Shown piece by piece: positions 1 to 9,210 of a DNA stretch of 64,000 nucleotides. The notes under the pieces are model-generated. The model ran no database searches. It saw only the letters and a program-made list of their open reading frames with translations, and was not told the origin of the DNA. This stretch comes from Nymphalis io (lineage: Eukaryota > Arthropoda > Insecta > Lepidoptera > Nymphalidae): NCBI RefSeq assembly GCF_905147045.1, contig NC_065894.1:12499501-12563500 (forward strand). Reading direction: 5' to 3'. Positions within the stretch are counted from its first letter, which is position 1, and each line of letters begins with the position of its first letter. Made by a program: the position numbers and the translations under genes.

Positions 1-586
1 TCACTTTTGTTTGGACCAAATCTCTAAGGAATTACATAAGTTGAAAAATCAAACATGTTGCAAATGCTTCAAAAGTGTCATTTTTAATACCGTAAATTGA
101 ATTACAAGTTTCGTACCTGTTCACTTCTCTTTCTAACAATACAATCTTTCTGTATTTAACAAAGCCATTTATGTTCAGCTGATTTCAAGAAAAGAGGTAA
201 ATATTGATGATCACGTGGTATTTCGGACGCAGACTCGATGACGCCGTGACTAATTCATAAATTACTCCAATTCTCGAATGAAATTACACATGCCCGTTTT
301 TTATATTCAGAAAACGGTTTGTTTTGCTTACGGATAGTAAGTGACTCGTTGAAACATTCGTGTCATATTCGTACATTGAACATATCATCCGTTAGGTATC
401 CGTAGCCTTCTTTCTGATCAAGGCGAGGAAATTGTAGCTTTTGAATGATTGATGTTGTAGACGAGATTACAACTCTCCTAAAGGCAATTGGAGACTAACA
501 TTGCCTAATTGTCTGCAGGGTCAGAACCCTGAATGAAATATTCCGCCTTATTGAAATTTTTTTTTGGATATACAGAATATTAGATT
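1..586. repeat. Dispersed duplicate of 18,791-19,384
   Basis: This stretch is nearly identical to 18,791-19,384. Differences are a few substitutions (for example gactcgttg against gactcacttg) and a 19-bp partial repeat found only in the other copy near 19,258-19,277. The match ends where the BEL/Pao relic begins. I see no convincing coding content on either strand. It is either an uncharacterised repeat or the edge of an older segmental copy of the unit-1 interior. Confidence 0.85.
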
Positions 587-1947
587 ATATTTTTATGTTG
601 TCTAAATCTAATTAGGATAGATAACAGATCATCCTGTACTACGGGTCCTATCATTTGTAAATTATTAAAAGAAACACCAGTATTTGTTGGGCTACTAGCA
701 TTAAAAACCACTCTTAATTTTGTTGTAGTACTACATTCACGCATCACTCCACGATGCGGAATAAAATATGCGTCTTTGTTTGTAGTGTCACATAGTGACA
801 TGTGACCTAAGAGCTCGTATTCGTTCATAAAACTTTTATACATTTCACAGAATTGTAAGTTACCCTTAAATCTGCGCTCTAACGATGAAAAACAATGCTT
901 TGCTCGAGATAAAGATTCACCTAGGAGGTCAGAAGGATATTTTAAAGGAATTTTTACACAAAACTGACCGTTTTCTAAACGCGTAGTATTTTTTACAAAA
1001 TGATCTTCGCATGTTATTTCCTCAGGTGAATGATTTGATGATGTGCAAACATCTTCTAGTTGCCAAAACCGCGTAAGCAAATGTTGAATATTGTCATTCA
1101 GATTATCCTCATCATCTGAGATGAGCTTTGTGAAGTTGCACTTACCTTTTGTAAAGGGCAATGGCATAGCAGTACCCGTTGGCCCAGAAACTAACCAACC
1201 TAGCTTAGTTTCACAAAGAATGGGTTGCCCTGGTCCTAATTTTATTATCTTCGATCCTAACAGGTCCCAAAATATATCAGCACCTAGTAATATGTCTATC
1301 GGGTCCGGCGTATTAAAATTTGGATCAGCCAAACAGATATCAGATGGGATTTTAAGGCTGGATGGATTTATATAGTTATTAGGAACATTCTCAGTTATGG
1401 ATGTTAACACAAAACAATTTATCTTTACCATATAGTCATTATTTATAGATTTTATTGCCACAAAGCACATTTTATTAATTTGCGACAAGGAATTATTGAT
1501 GCCCATCACTGAATTACTTACATTGTAACCAGAAAGTCCCAATCGTTTGTACAATGCTTCGGTCATAAGACAGGACGTGCTGCCGCTGTCAAGAAGAGCA
1601 CGAGCGGTGTAAACTATATTGTTTCCCCTCATCACATTTACTAATGCGGTCGAAAGTAAAACACTGTGTTCAATTTTTGCCGTTAACGATAAGTTTACGC
1701 TTTGATTTGATTGAGCGGACATAGTTGCATTATTACCAGTATCATTACCATTAACAGTTTTGTGAACAGAGGGAGTATTTTTAAATTTTGAATGTTCAGA
1801 AACGTGTACAAGAGTGTGGTGTTTGCGACGACATATTTTACAGCCTGCCTTCTTACAGTTGTTGGCATAATGACCCACAGACAAACAATTAAAGCATACC
1901 TTATAGCTAGGTAAAATTTGCAAACGTGCTTCACATGACAGTGCCAA
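580..1947 (-). pseudogene. BEL/Pao pol fragment: zinc knuckle, aspartic protease, start of RT
   Basis: This is a 455-codon open stretch. A CFNC-x4-H-x4-C knuckle lies near residues 18-31 and a further Cys/His cluster follows. The protease motif LLDSGST is near residues 117-123 and ILLGADIFW near 216-224. The stretch ends in the first RT block (LRVVFNAS). It is in the same frame as 1,960-2,466 and separated from it only by a TAG at 1,960-1,962, which falls inside the first zinc knuckle. Its first codons are therefore not a true start. The RT catalytic box is not present. Confidence 0.85.
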
Positions 1948-1959
1948 AAATTCAGGACA

Positions 1960-2850
1960 CTAACTCAATTTATGGTCACCGCTACACTTTTGACACTTTT
2001 TAGGTTTAAATAAAGCAGAACTTAAATTATTTTTATCATCACCAGAGTTACCTTTATTGTTGTAATCTTGTACAATCATTGTCTTGACTTTAACATTTTT
2101 TAATGTGTTTGCATTTTTATTAGCTGAGGAATTTGAAAGTTCTAATGTTTCTATTATATCAGCTCGATTCTTAATAAAAGTTAAAAATATGGAAAACGTA
2201 ATTTTTGAATTCTTTTCGAGATTGCCTTTGTACTCCTCCCATTCACGATACGTTTTACTGTCTAATTTATGTCTAATAATATAGATTAAAAGAGTATCCC
2301 ACTGATTAACAGGTTCACCTTTTTTTTTTTTTTCTCGCTGGAAAAACACATTTATGTGTTTCCCCCACATGAGGTGGGGGGGTATGTGGGACTCGCCGGC
2401 GCTGAAGGCGCCGGAATACCCACTAAAAACCAGCGGTACCCACTCCATCTTGTTGGGGGACGTCACGGGATCGCTTGCGCATACTACCGTACTGTGATTC
2501 TAATGCACGCAAATTTTTATTTATTTGATCTATTAAATTTTTCAATGTTACTGACGACTCCTTATGAATGACATCCATATTAAATAATGTTGATACATGA
2601 TGTTGAGTTAATAAATGCTTATTATCAAATCGATCACAAAGAAGTTGCCAAGCCACAGAATAATTCGCAGCATAAAACTGAATTAAGTTAATTACCACTG
2701 CAGCAGATCCTTCTAGCGAGGATCTTAAATAATGAAATTTATTAATATCATTCATGTCATCATTTGAATGTATTAAACTCACAAAAGTGTCATGAAACTC
2801 TAGCCAGTTTGTGTAGGATCCGTTGAATTTTGGTAATTGAATCGTTGGTA
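1960..2850 (-). pseudogene. BEL/Pao gag core, split by a nested insertion
   Basis: Two open pieces, 2,423-2,782 (readable up to about 2,850) and 1,960-2,466, are halves of one gag. The upstream half contains FNGSYTNWLEFHDTF and the downstream half contains EPVNQWDTLLIYII. Both are typical of the gag-like domain of BEL/Pao elements. Removing the 166-bp insertion at 2,320-2,485 with one copy of its 3-bp target duplication (169 bp in total) puts the halves back in one frame. The insertion is therefore younger than the coding capacity of this gag segment. Confidence 0.8.
2320..2485 (-). mobile_element. Nested 166-bp LINE 3' scrap with poly(A)
   Basis: Read on the minus strand this is a GC-rich segment containing a hairpin-forming ggcgcc/ggcgcc region, followed by a T-run on the plus strand (2,320-2,333), which is its poly(A) tail. 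It interrupts the gag sequence between tac-ggt and gaa-cct, and the target triplet acc is duplicated at 2,317-2,319 and 2,486-2,488. It resembles the 3' end of a 5'-truncated lepidopteran non-LTR retrotransposon. The family is not certain. Confidence 0.7.
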
Positions 2851-2853
2851 ACT

Positions 2854-3219
2854 TTACAAATTTATGATTGATTCTTGATCCTTTTTCTTATGATTTGCAA
2901 GTATTTCTTGAGCTCGAGGTATAGACTTATAATAAAAGGATTCAAACTCGCTACGTTCTGACAATTGACTATCCATATTGTCAGTATTGCATTCTAATGA
3001 CACCTGCACTTCATCGTATTGTTCATACATAGCCTCGAGCTTACTCAAACGCAACTGTAACTCACTAACCTCAGAGGTGCTCAAAGTTGAAGGATCCAAT
3101 GAATTTAAATAGTTAGAAAAGAAAGTTAACCTTCCTTTGTAACTCGCACGTTTCCTAGTAAGCTCCTTATCCTCAGGCATTGCGTAGGCTATAAATAAGT
3201 CCGCCTGGGTTAGTACCAC
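2854..3219 (-). pseudogene. BEL/Pao gag N-terminal fragment
   Basis: About 115 codons of charged, leucine-rich, coiled-coil-like sequence (ELQLRLSKLEAMYEQYDEVQ). It joins the gag core after a frameshift at about 2,850. Its first residues are encoded by the adjoining SINE-like sequence, so the native gag start has been lost. Confidence 0.65.
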
Positions 3220-3416
3220 CCACTCACCAGATATTCTTCCGCCAAGCAGTAATACTGTGTTCCGGATAGAAGGGTGAGTGAGCCAGTCTCAAAAACTTTG
3301 AATCACAGATGCCATAGTTGGTTGACGAAGTAAGAAATAGTTATTATTTCTTACTACGGCGATTATTGCTATGGAGCTACAATGGTCACTTATTAGTAGG
3401 TGGCCCATTTTTTTTA
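3205..3416 (+). mobile_element. Diverged Metulj-like SINE
   Basis: It begins with the recognisable block taccacccactca-cagatattct-ccgc and continues through gggtgagtgagccag to aggtggccca. These are the landmarks of the SINE family at 8,925-9,210, in the same order. It is much more diverged than the other copies and abuts the gag relic. Confidence 0.65.
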
Positions 3417-3569
3417 TGGCATCTTGCGGGCCGGCAAGGCGAAGGCGGCTAGTGCAGAACGTTTTTCCCGTCTGTACTGGCCGTCGTCGCGTTTGGACTC
3501 TACTACCACTTACCATCAGGTGGAGTAGAGTCATTTGCCCTCCCGGCGATATAAAAAAAAAAAAAAAAA
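3417..3569 (+). mobile_element. 3' end of the jockey-type LINE family, with poly(A)
   Basis: This matches, on the opposite strand, the 3' terminus of the LINEs at 24,414, 45,629 and 62,979. Shared blocks are cttgcgggccggcaaggcg, ggccgtcgtcgcgtttgga and taccatcaggtggagtagag. It ends in an A-run at 3,554-3,569. It is a 5'-truncated insertion of only about 150 bp. Confidence 0.8.
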
Positions 3570-3659
3570 GGCTGGTGTAACAATCTGGAATTTATACAAA
3601 TCAAAGTGAGAATTTATACAAATCAACAATTTATACTAGTTACAGACTGTAATAATAAG

Positions 3660-3702
3660 CAATACGACAATATTTTAATTTATTATTTTATCTATTTGTG
3701 TA

Positions 3703-3737
<35 letters not shown>

Positions 3738-3740
3738 TTA
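3660..3740. repeat. AT microsatellite in the LINE leader
   Basis: A run of TA dinucleotides (about 3,702-3,725) is followed by a T-run. It lies upstream of the LINE ORF2 start. Confidence 0.85.
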
Positions 3741-3796
3741 TTATTATTTTTAGAATTTATACATACATATAATAGTTGGTTGTTAATATAACCAGC

Positions 3797-6748
3797 ATGA
3801 TTTCAAACACTCTCAGTTTAAGCGACTCGAATGACAATAGTGAGTATCTTAGTGACGCAGTGCTCTCTAGTGATGATAGTTTTCATAGTGCTTCTATTCC
3901 TCTAAACTCTCTTTTAGATTCAACTTTCTCCGGTTTCACTAAAAATTTTAATGTAGTGCATATAAATGCACAGAGTGTACCTTCTCATTACCCCGATTTC
4001 CTGTCTTCCTTCGATAGTAAAAATATTCATGCCGTCCTAGTATCCGAATCTTTTCTGAAACCCTGCTTACCTTCAACTTCTTACTGTTTGCCTGGCTTTC
4101 ATCTGATCCGGAATGATCGTACCGGTAAAGGTGGTGGTGGAGTGGCAATATATCTCCGTAGTCATATCCCCTTTACTATTTTAAATAAATCTCCTACACA
4201 ATACTGTGAGTCATCTGAACATATTTTTATTGAAGTCTTATTCGGCCATCTCAAACTACTACTGGGTGTTTTTTATAGTCCATCCCTTACTATTAATTAT
4301 TTTGATAATTTTGAAAATTTGCTGGAACAATTTAGTGCGTCTGTTGATCACACAATCATTATGGGAGATTTTAATACTTGTTTAATTAAAGATGATCAAC
4401 GCGCCAAACGTTTTAAAAATATAATTAATAGCTGTAACCTTAATGTACTTCATACGAACGCAACTCATTTTTTTCCGAATTGTTTGCCATCGCTGTTGGA
4501 CTTAATGGTTGTTTCCTCGCCTAGTCATGTTGATGCGCATGGTCAGCTTCCCGCTGAAGCCTTTTCTTACCATGACTTAATTTATTTATCCTATAGGATA
4601 CGACCTCCGCGGGCTAAGCCCACCATAGTCATGCGGCGAAATTACCAGAATTTGAATACTCCCAATTTTATGGCTGATCTAAACAATATCGACTGGACCG
4701 CAATATATAATGCCAACTCAATAGACGATAAAATGAGTATATTTAATTCCCTATTAAATGATCTATTGGATGTACATGTCCCTTTAAGACCTATCAAGCT
4801 TAAGCACCTACCGGCTCCTTGGCTAACTCAGGACATTAAAGCACTCATGGCAAAGCGTAATGCTGCGAAAGCTAGATACAAAAGAAATGCGACGAACGAT
4901 AACCTTTTAAAATATAAGCAGCTGCGAAATCGTTGCAGTATGCTTTGTCGTGATGCTCAGCGTAAGTTTATTACTAATGCTATCGAAAAAAGCGGAACAT
5001 CTAGGATATGGCAGTTTTTGAGATCATTGGGGATAGGGCGTCAGCGAGAAACGTTTCCTGCCAATTTCAATCTCGATGATCTTAATAAACACTTTATTTC
5101 CTCTTCCTCTCTAAACAATCAGTACAAATCCATCACACTCAACTATCTCCATTCCTTGCCAATCCCTAGCTATCCTCCTTTCCAATTCAGTCCTGTTACC
5201 ATGGGAGAATTAAAAAAACACATCCTATGCATCAAATCTGATGCAATCGGTTGTGACGGAATTAGTCGAAAACTTATACTTCTTACCCTTAACAGTATAT
5301 TGCCTACTTTATGCCATATATTTAACTATTCTTTATTACATGGTGCCTTTCCTTCTGTATGGCGTAAAGCTCTCGTGATTCCTATTCCTAAAGTTTCCAA
5401 TCCTTTGCTTCCTTCTCATTTTAGACCTATTTCTGTTCTTCCATTTCTTTCAAAGGTGTTAGAGCGTGTTGTTCACTCTCAACTAAACCAATTCCTCACT
5501 ATTAATAAAATCCTGTGCCCTTTTCAATCTGGGTTTAGATTAGGCCATAGTACAGTTACAGCTCTTGTTAAGGTATGTGATGACATTCGCCAGGGTATTG
5601 ATAACAAATCCGTGACTGTACTAGCTCTCCTTGACTTTTCAAATGCCTTTAATAACATCGACTATGACATATGCTTGGCAATCCTAAGATCGCTAAGCAT
5701 AGATTCTACTGTCATTGAATGGTTCCACTCTTATCTGTTTAACCGACAGCAATGCATAATGGCTAATAATAAATATTCATCCTATCTAGATATTCCTTCC
5801 GGTGTCCCGCAAGGTGGTGTGCTCTCTCCTCTTCTCTTTTCTATATTCATTAATACTATCTCTTCACTTATTTCCTCCTCTTATCATCTATATGCTGATG
5901 ATCTACAAATTTACGTTACCGCTCCTTTAGACAGTATCGATGAGGCAGCTGCAACCTTGAATCATGATTTGGCAAAGATATCCGAATGGTGTAAATCTTA
6001 CGGTCTCAAAGTGAACCCGAGCAAGTCGCAAGTGGCTATATTTGGCAGTCATAAGCTTCTGACGAGGGTCCAAGTTAAACATCTACCTCCAATCTTATTT
6101 GAGGGCCAAATATTACACATGCAAGAGACTGTTAGAAATCTTGGACTACTTCTTGATGCTTCCTTTTCCTGGGTACCTCAAATCACTGAAATGAGTCGTA
6201 AGATTTTCGCTATCATTGGTTTCTTAAGGCGATGGAAAAACCTATTGCCTATCAAGGCAAAGATCAGTTTAGCTAATACGTTCCTGTTACCAATACTGGA
6301 CTATGCTGATGTCTGCTACATGGATTTAACTGAAGACCTCCTAAATAAATTAGAACGGCTGCAAAATATAGCCATAAGATTTATTTTTGGCCTGCGAAAG
6401 TTTGATCATGTCTCCGAGTATCGGTCTCAGTTAAAGTGGCTGCCAATCAGACTACGAAGAAATCTACACGCCTTATCTCTTCTCTACTCTATTATTTATA
6501 TCGATCACACACCATCTTACCTTAAAGAACGCTTTAAATTTCTTGGTTGCGACAGCGCACACAACCTGCGTTCTTCGGATGATAATAAGCTAGTTACTCC
6601 CTGCAGCCGGACACAAACCTACAGTAACTCTTTTACTGCAAAAACCATCAAACTTTGGAATGCACTGCCTACAGATATTCGGCAGTCGAATTCATTGAGT
6701 ATTTTTAAATACCGCTTGAAAAGCTATTATTTGTCCATTTCCAAGTAA
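3797..6748 (+). CDS. LINE ORF2: AP endonuclease plus reverse transcriptase (intact)
   Basis: A 983-codon ORF with no internal stop. I place the start at the ATG at 3,797; the frame is open a little further upstream, but only with a TTG at 3,776. The N-terminal endonuclease shows VVHINAQS (about residues 52-59), GGGGVAIY and MGDFN (189-193). The reverse transcriptase carries LLDFSNAF, SGVPQGGVLSPLLF and the catalytic YADD at residues 699-702. A C-terminal thumb-like region follows (KWLPIRLRRN). It would make cDNA at nicked chromosomal DNA by target-primed reverse transcription. An unbroken frame among so many broken elements suggests a recent insertion. Confidence 0.9.
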   Translation: MISNTLSLSDSNDNSEYLSDAVLSSDDSFHSASIPLNSLLDSTFSGFTKNFNVVHINAQSVPSHYPDFLSSFDSKNIHAVLVSESFLKPCLPSTSYCLPGFHLIRNDRTGKGGGGVAIYLRSHIPFTILNKSPTQYCESSEHIFIEVLFGHLKLLLGVFYSPSLTINYFDNFENLLEQFSASVDHTIIMGDFNTCLIKDDQRAKRFKNIINSCNLNVLHTNATHFFPNCLPSLLDLMVVSSPSHVDAHGQLPAEAFSYHDLIYLSYRIRPPRAKPTIVMRRNYQNLNTPNFMADLNNIDWTAIYNANSIDDKMSIFNSLLNDLLDVHVPLRPIKLKHLPAPWLTQDIKALMAKRNAAKARYKRNATNDNLLKYKQLRNRCSMLCRDAQRKFITNAIEKSGTSRIWQFLRSLGIGRQRETFPANFNLDDLNKHFISSSSLNNQYKSITLNYLHSLPIPSYPPFQFSPVTMGELKKHILCIKSDAIGCDGISRKLILLTLNSILPTLCHIFNYSLLHGAFPSVWRKALVIPIPKVSNPLLPSHFRPISVLPFLSKVLERVVHSQLNQFLTINKILCPFQSGFRLGHSTVTALVKVCDDIRQGIDNKSVTVLALLDFSNAFNNIDYDICLAILRSLSIDSTVIEWFHSYLFNRQQCIMANNKYSSYLDIPSGVPQGGVLSPLLFSIFINTISSLISSSYHLYADDLQIYVTAPLDSIDEAAATLNHDLAKISEWCKSYGLKVNPSKSQVAIFGSHKLLTRVQVKHLPPILFEGQILHMQETVRNLGLLLDASFSWVPQITEMSRKIFAIIGFLRRWKNLLPIKAKISLANTFLLPILDYADVCYMDLTEDLLNKLERLQNIAIRFIFGLRKFDHVSEYRSQLKWLPIRLRRNLHALSLLYSIIYIDHTPSYLKERFKFLGCDSAHNLRSSDDNKLVTPCSRTQTYSNSFTAKTIKLWNALPTDIRQSNSLSIFKYRLKSYYLSISK

Positions 6749-6749
6749 G

Positions 6750-6871
6750 GTATGTATGTATGTATGAAATAGTATGTGGTTTATAATTTATCTATATATA
6801 ATTTTATACTCTATAATTATATATAATATGTATATGCTAAGTAATAATTATATATTATATATGTGTGTGTA

Positions 6872-6918
<47 letters not shown>

Positions 6919-6965
6919 ATGAATGTATATGTGTATGTGTGTGTATGTATGTATGTATATGTGGT
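6750..6965. repeat. Compound TATG / TA / TG microsatellite in the LINE 3' UTR
   Basis: There are tatg repeats at 6,751-6,766, a pure TA tract at about 6,878-6,914, then tg/tatg repeats to about 6,962. All lie directly after the ORF2 stop. A translated frame across this tract is only repeat-encoded (Ile-Tyr) and is not a gene. Confidence 0.9.
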
Positions 6966-7200
6966 AAGTGGGATGTAGATATGTGTAGTCTATTAAATAT
7001 TTAGTATCTCCTTTTTATATGTAAATGCACTTACCTGTTCTCTTACAAAATTCTTTCACCAAAGGTTGTCTGTTAGAGATCGCTATAAGCGATAAGACCG
7101 CCTTTGCGCACCATTTTTTATTTTCTATTTCTTTGATTGTTTCCTACTTCACTCATTTTATGTATATGCTGTGCAAAAAGTGTTAAATAAATAAATAAAA

Positions 7201-8015
7201 ATACAACAAATAAAATTTAAATAACTACAGGTTACAAGTTAGCACGTGCTCTAAGAACTTAACAAAATTACCTTAACTTCAATATTAATAAAGCTAAATA
7301 AACTGAAATCTTAATAAATTATAACCGTAAAGTGATGTTGCAATTAATCTTTATGACCTAACAAAGCGTTTATCATAATGCAGTTATTTTATACTCTTTG
7401 ATAACTACTCTTTGATAGATCTTTACAACATAATTAATAAAATAATTTAACTAGGCTTGATTAAGTTAAATTAACTTTATTATAATAATATTCGTAGAAT
7501 TTTATTAACGTTACAGTATTAACAAAGATATACTAACCTTAAGCAAATTATTTTACGTTAAATACTACCTTAGAGTGTTGGGAATTAATAATCATCAAGA
7601 TCTTTATGAGTTTACCACTGGGTACTCTGCTATCCTGACCACAGAATCTTCTTATTGTATCAGCGTCCAAGTTATCCTCTGGATGACGCAACAAAATCAT
7701 GCAGTGATTCCCAGCTGCGTATATAATATTTCTTGATGTCCAACAATTTAATAAATCCTTGATAAATTTTCTTTAATTTGAACTGGTTTTTTCACATCCA
7801 GGCTCGAAACGGACCATGTTGCGGATTTTGATAGTATTTAACGAGGAGATATTAAAAAATGCGTAGATTAGTTGCAATGAAAATTTTATTGTGTTACATA
7901 TTTTTATGACAGGGTAGGTAAAAAATTACAATAAACAAAGTGCCTTATATCTAAATCGTTCCGTAACGTCCATATACTAAATTGCTTCACAGTTTTAACA
8001 GGCGCTTGCGCCAAC
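7201..8015. other. AT-rich intergenic, with one candidate exon
   Basis: Between the LINE tail and the first tandem unit. Apart from the candidate coding exon at 7,569-7,772 (minus strand) and a short GC inverted repeat at 8,001-8,012, I see nothing recognisable. Confidence 0.6.
7569..7772 (-). pseudogene. Candidate host exon or exon relic, function unknown
   Basis: The minus strand is open for about 67 codons. Its composition is protein-like and unlike that of any repeat in the window: it includes NIIYAAGNHCMILLRHPED and NLDADTIRRFCGQDSRVPSG. The open stretch meets a good 5' splice site, AAG|gtagta, at 7,569/7,568. No clear acceptor or start is visible at the upstream end, where a TAA lies just before 7,772. 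No partner exon is found in the window. It may be an exon of a gene lying mostly elsewhere, or a duplicated orphan exon. I do not recognise the family. Confidence 0.35.
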
Positions 8016-8245
8016 AATGATTTCTTTTTTTAATTTTTTAAAACATATTATACATGCAGCACCGTCGGTCTGTTCTGTCATCCTTATGTCAAAACTCAAA
8101 TGCCAAAATAAATATAGAATTTGAGGTTATGTTATGAAAAAAAATCACGTACTTATTGGAATTTTATAAATAAAAGTACTAAATAATATTAAAATAGTGC
8201 AAAGGTAATTGAAAATAATTGTTTCCGTGTTCATACTAATAATTT

Positions 8246-8538
8246 AGTAGTGCACAAGTGTGTATGCAAACACAGGTGCACTCTCTATTCTCTAACTCTC
8301 ATAATCCAATGGGACGGCAATCCAACACAACCGGAAAGAGTTCTGTCGCAGGACCAATGGCTTTACGTGCTTTCCGAGGCACTGGAGTGTACATTTCTAA
8401 CTTCCAAACTCCAGGCTGCTACTGAGAATTTTCTAACAGAAAAACTCAATAACTTTTTATTGTCCCGACCTGGGAATTGAACCCAAGACCTCCGGGTCTG
8501 CGGCCTTACATTAAGCCAACAGACCAACGAGGCAGTCA
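8246..8538 (-). mobile_element. tRNA-headed SINE
   Basis: On the minus strand the element starts near 8,538 with a tRNA-like promoter. The A-box-like gttggtctgttggctta is followed by the B box gggttcaattccc near 8,470-8,485. A tRNA-unrelated body follows down to about 8,246. It splits unit-1 sequence that is continuous in units 2 and 3 near gttcatactaata. It is not a functional tRNA gene, because the cloverleaf is degenerate and it continues into a SINE body. Confidence 0.75.
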
Positions 8539-8689
8539 TGACCTATATGGAAATTATATAGATAATAAATTATATTACTTTAAATTGCAACTAACATTTA
8601 AAAAGTATTTATAAAAAAATTAATTTGTTTTTCTCATTTAGATGTAAGGTATAAAAAAGCAAACAGTTATATAGGCTTCGTCCTTCCTT

Positions 8690-8785
8690 GGGGCTCAAGC
8701 TTGCTGCCTACTAAATTGCATCAAAATCGGTTCGGCTAAGTTAGCCATGAAACAGAGAGATAAACATTTATAATATTAGTGAATA
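8690..8785 (+). mobile_element. Short repeat with RTE-like 3' end
   Basis: The block atcaaaatcggttcggcta ... aacagagagataaacatttataatattagtg is the common terminal motif of many lepidopteran RTE-derived or MITE-like repeats. Related ends occur at 10,066-10,205 and just upstream of both mRpS12 genes. The assignment rests on that motif only. Confidence 0.5.
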
Positions 8786-8924
8786 TAAATTCAATTAAAT
8801 AAAACCAATAAATAGAATATGATAATAATTATTATTGGCTCTAATGTTGAAAAGGACTTAACCTTTTTTAAGTGATTAATGCCAGTTAGTGATAAATTGT
8901 GTTAGTGGACTATTGATACTTTTC

Positions 8925-9210
8925 ACTGGTGGTAAGGCTTTGTGCAAGCTCGTCTGGGTAGGTACCACCCACTCATCAGATATTCTACCGCAAAACAACA
9001 GTACTTGGTATTGTTGTGTTCCAGTTTGAAGGGTGAGTGAGTCAGTGTAATTACAGGCACAAGGGACATAACATCTTAGTTCCCAAAGTTGGTGGCGCAT
9101 TGGTGATGCAATTGTTAAAATTTCTTACAATGCCAATGTCTATGGGCGTTGATGATTACTTACCATCAGGTGGTCCATATGCTCGTCCGCCTATCTATAC
9201 TATAAAAAAA
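8925..9210 (+). mobile_element. Metulj-like SINE, unit 1 plus-strand copy
   Basis: The element runs from ggtggtaaggctttgtgcaa through taggtaccacccactcatca, gggtgagtgagtcag and ttaccatcaggtgg to an A-run at 9,203-9,209. Orthologous copies sit at 28,921-29,205 and 51,179-51,452. The family matches the abundant nymphalid SINE called Metulj (name from memory). The short ORFs on either strand here are incidental. Confidence 0.85.

Larger units (their letters stand above)
580..3219 (-). mobile_element. BEL/Pao LTR-retrotransposon relic, internal gag-pol only
   Basis: The minus strand encodes, in order, a gag N-terminus (2,854-3,219), a gag core (2,423-2,850), zinc knuckles (about 1,830-1,990), an aspartic protease with the DSGST active-site context (about 1,570-1,600) and the start of the reverse transcriptase (LRVVFNAS, about 690-720). 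The copy stops there: the rest of RT, RNase H, integrase and both LTRs are absent. The order gag, CCHC, protease, RT without a separate ORF is typical of BEL/Pao. The copy is damaged by a frameshift near 2,850, a nested 166-bp insertion and one in-frame stop, so it is a dead fragment. Confidence 0.85.
3590..7200 (+). mobile_element. CR1/jockey-group LINE with intact ORF2
   Basis: The element comprises an AT-rich leader, one long ORF (3,797-6,748), a 3' UTR with microsatellite, a hairpin-forming block near 7,077-7,095 (gatcgctataagcgataag) and a tail of taaa repeats near 7,185-7,200. The hairpin block is a 3' UTR motif I associate with lepidopteran jockey/CR1-like LINEs. No separate ORF1 is visible, so the element is either 5'-truncated or belongs to a single-ORF lineage. 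I could not define a target-site duplication. Confidence 0.8.

Noticed and set aside
1091..1375. Plus-strand frame opposite the BEL/Pao pol
   Set aside because: Antisense to a clear protease-containing frame.
6774..7004. Plus-strand frame rich in Ile and Tyr
   Set aside because: It is translation of the TA/TATG microsatellite in the LINE 3' UTR.
8465..8538. tRNA-like sequence with A and B boxes
   Set aside because: It is the promoter head of a SINE. The cloverleaf is degenerate and the sequence continues into a SINE body, so it is not a tRNA gene. The same holds for the heads at 14,835 and 18,235.
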